Made by a program: the position numbers and the translations under genes. From Nitrospira sp. (GTDB taxonomy: Bacteria > UBA9089 > CG2-30-40-21 > SBAY01): a DNA stretch of 13,398 bases. The stretch covers positions 1 to 13,398 of the forward strand of contig SBAY01000326.1 of assembly GCA_005239945.1 (NCBI GenBank). Direction: 5' to 3'. A model generated the notes under the pieces. The model was given only the letters and a program-made list of their open reading frames with translations. It did not search any database and was not told the DNA's origin. Shown here piece after piece: positions 12,291-13,398 of this stretch (within the stretch, counting starts at the first letter, position 1; every line of letters starts with the position of its first letter).

Positions 12291-12749
12291 ATGAAGAGAC
12301 AATTTGAAATTGTTCCTGTAGAAGGAAGTAAAGATTTAGTTGAAATTACCTTCAAGGAAGGTTTTAAATTCCAGGTGGATAAGAAAAATAAACTCTTTGT
12401 GAAATTTGTGATGATATTGTTGCACTACGCTGGTGGTGCGGCTACCTATTTTGCTCCTCTTTTAGGATTTACCGACCGTGCCTTCCACAATATAAAAGAA
12501 TATTTCAAGGAATCCGGGATTAAATCATTCTATCACGGAAATCATTACAGACAGAATGCCCGTAAAATAATGGATGAAGATATCGGCAGGATATTAACCT
12601 TGATTGTGCAACATCCGACAGAATCTAATCGAGTGATTGCAGATAGGTTTAATGAACAAAGAGATATTAAGATAAGTTTTAGAAGTGTAGAAAGACTGCG
12701 AAATCAATATAAACTATTGAAAAAGAAGAAAAGCAAAAAAATAAAGTAA
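12291..12749 (+). CDS. Probable tandem helix-turn-helix DNA-binding protein, unknown function
   Basis: A 152-residue protein I do not recognise as a named family. Residues 1-36 look like small beta strands. Residues 40-80 (VMILLHYAGGAATYFAPLLGF then KEYFKESGIKSF) have the rhythm of the first HTH in paired-type DNA-binding regions. A linker follows, and residues 93-145 (DIGRILTLIVQHPTESNRVIADRF then ISFRSVERLRNQYKLLKK) resemble the second HTH, as at the N-terminus of IS630/Tc1-type transposases. No DDE catalytic domain follows, so it may be a regulator or a domesticated remnant. The tail is lysine-rich. The ATG at 12291 is preceded by GGAGGAG; the frame opens 12 codons earlier, inside the microprotein gene, without a ribosome site. 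The stop codon TAA is the start of a repeat element. Confidence 0.7.
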   Translation: MKRQFEIVPVEGSKDLVEITFKEGFKFQVDKKNKLFVKFVMILLHYAGGAATYFAPLLGFTDRAFHNIKEYFKESGIKSFYHGNHYRQNARKIMDEDIGRILTLIVQHPTESNRVIADRFNEQRDIKISFRSVERLRNQYKLLKKKKSKKIK

Positions 12750-12820
12750 GCGGTAATCAGGTAATCAGGTAATCGGTAATCAGGTAATCGGGTAATCGGG
12801 TAATGTAGGAGACCGCTCAC
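12746..12820. repeat. Foldback element 3 with tandem GGTAATC units, starting at a stop codon
   Basis: The left end GTAAGCGGT (12746-12754) and right end ACCGCTCAC (12812-12820) are inverted at 8 of 9 positions. The interior (about 12752-12804) is a run of imperfect GGTAATCA/GGTAATCGG units. CCGATTACC (12820-12828) just outside is inverted relative to them, giving several possible hairpins. The TAA of the left end is the stop codon of the 152-aa gene. The flanking AATAAAGTAAGCG motif also occurs, inverted, at the right ends of elements 1 and 2. Confidence 0.6.
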
Positions 12821-12886
12821 CGATTACCAGATTCCACTTCAGATGGCTAAGGTGTTACAAAAAGAGAAGGACAAGGAGGGGTGAGT

Positions 12887-13398
12887 TTGAAGGAAGGACT
12901 TTTTCTCCTGACTGTAGATGAGGTAGCAGATATTCTTCGGGTCAAACAATTAGCCATATTTAAAATGGTTTATACAGGACAAATACGCTCAATCAAGATA
13001 GGGCAGAGAACACTTCGATTTAGAAAAACCGAACCGTATAGATATATCAATGAAAAAGAGAGCCAAAAATTTTATCTTAAAGGAATGAAATTTAAAAATA
13101 TAGGGGATTTAAAAACTGCGATTATTTGCTTTAAAGACGCAAGTAGTATCTATTCCCTGAATAAATTCGCTCAGTTTGAATTGGGTAAAATTTATTATGA
13201 TAATATAAATGAGGATAAAACCTATTATGATTTAGCTAAACGCCGATTTGAGAAGGCATTGGAACTTGATTTCGAGGATAGAAATCTACATTCATATTTA
13301 ACACAGCGCAGCAGAGCCGCAACCAAATCCCAACCTAACGGTTGGAAAAGGAGGTTTATCGCTTTAACCACACCAAGGTATGTCTTTAAAACCTTCTC
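12887..13398 (+). CDS. HTH (excisionase/MerR-like) - TPR protein, truncated by the window end
   Basis: An open frame runs off the right edge (at least 170 residues). Residues 6-50 (LFLLTVDEVADILRVKQLAIF... to RTLRFRKTE) match the HTH_17/excisionase-type winged helix, normally written LLTVxEVAxxLxVSxxTVYR. Residues 67-140 look like one to two tetratricopeptide repeats (FELGKIYYD, AKRRFEKALELD). The pairing suggests a transcription factor with a protein-interaction module. The GTG at 12881 is only 1 nt from AAGGAGG; the TTG at 12887 is 7 nt away and is chosen. After residue 140 the sequence (RSRAATKSQPNGWKRR) coincides with repeat-like DNA, so the true C-terminus may be disrupted or repeat-derived. 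It is likely in the operon of the two preceding genes. Confidence 0.65.
   Translation, partial: MKEGLFLLTVDEVADILRVKQLAIFKMVYTGQIRSIKIGQRTLRFRKTEPYRYINEKESQKFYLKGMKFKNIGDLKTAIICFKDASSIYSLNKFAQFELGKIYYDNINEDKTYYDLAKRRFEKALELDFEDRNLHSYLTQRSRAATKSQPNGWKRRFIALTTPRYVFKTF
13330..13345. repeat. Small palindrome shared with element 1
   Basis: CCAACC-TAAC-GGTTGG is a perfect 6-bp palindrome. Extended, AACCTAACGGTTGGA (13332-13346) differs from AACCTAACGATTGGA (792-806) by one base. It lies in the reading frame of the truncated HTH-TPR gene, encoding QPNGW. Confidence 0.45.

Noticed and set aside
12752..12804. Possible CRISPR array from regularly spaced GGTAATC repeats
   Set aside because: Units are 8-10 bp with no unique spacers and there are no cas genes; this is a tandem repeat inside a foldback element.
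12843..12884. 13-codon frame ending at the start of the HTH-TPR gene
   Set aside because: It has no ribosome site and only overlaps the next gene's Shine-Dalgarno region; a coupling role is possible but unsupported.

Overview
The window is AT-rich bacterial DNA with strong Shine-Dalgarno sites and recognisable sigma-70 promoters. It looks chromosomal: housekeeping and metabolic genes (recF, GTP-dependent PEP carboxykinase, aspartate aminotransferase, larB, a two-TM potassium channel, an SPFH protein, a YfhO-type membrane protein, a JAMM peptidase, a YgjP-like peptidase). No rRNA, tRNA, phage module, transposase or CRISPR array was seen. The gene mix and the many short foldback repeats fit an uncultured, probably anaerobic candidate-phylum bacterium. 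That placement is inference and I cannot name the phylum.

Layout. Positions 28-4870 hold four minus-strand genes: YgjP-like metallopeptidase, aspartate aminotransferase, SPFH/prohibitin-like protein and pckG. A tight divergent promoter pair (4909-4976) separates pckG from a plus-strand pair, the potassium channel (5008-6015) and the YfhO-like protein (6016-8505). These two abut exactly and are probably translationally coupled. YfhO converges on a minus-strand JAMM gene, and their stop codons share TTAA. recF and larB follow on the minus strand. larB has its own strong promoter, back to back with a plus-strand promoter. The right end (about 11880-13398) is a plus-strand block: a promoter, a long RNA hairpin, an 83-bp foldback repeat, a 37-aa zinc-ribbon microprotein, a 152-aa protein that looks like a tandem helix-turn-helix, and a truncated HTH-TPR protein running off the window. 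None of these three proteins has a function I recognise; this is the least explained part of the window.

The most striking signal is the repeats. (1) Foldback elements begin within 0-5 bp of the stop codon of five genes (aspC-type, SPFH, pckG, larB, 152-aa HTH). Three elements, two of them at stop codons, share termini of the form GTAAGCG(G/T)TCA. (2) The YfhO-like gene carries at least three repeat insertions that keep its frame open: a 120-bp block ending in a perfect 30-bp palindrome, a copy of the repeat found between the SPFH and aminotransferase genes, and a 7-bp tandem tract. All fall in predicted loops. This resembles the in-frame palindromic elements known from Rickettsia, but the sequences appear unrelated.

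Start sites were chosen from promoter and ribosome-binding-site evidence. They are shorter than the longest open frame for pckG, the channel, JAMM and the 152-aa gene, and non-ATG for the channel (GTG), recF (TTG) and the truncated gene (TTG).
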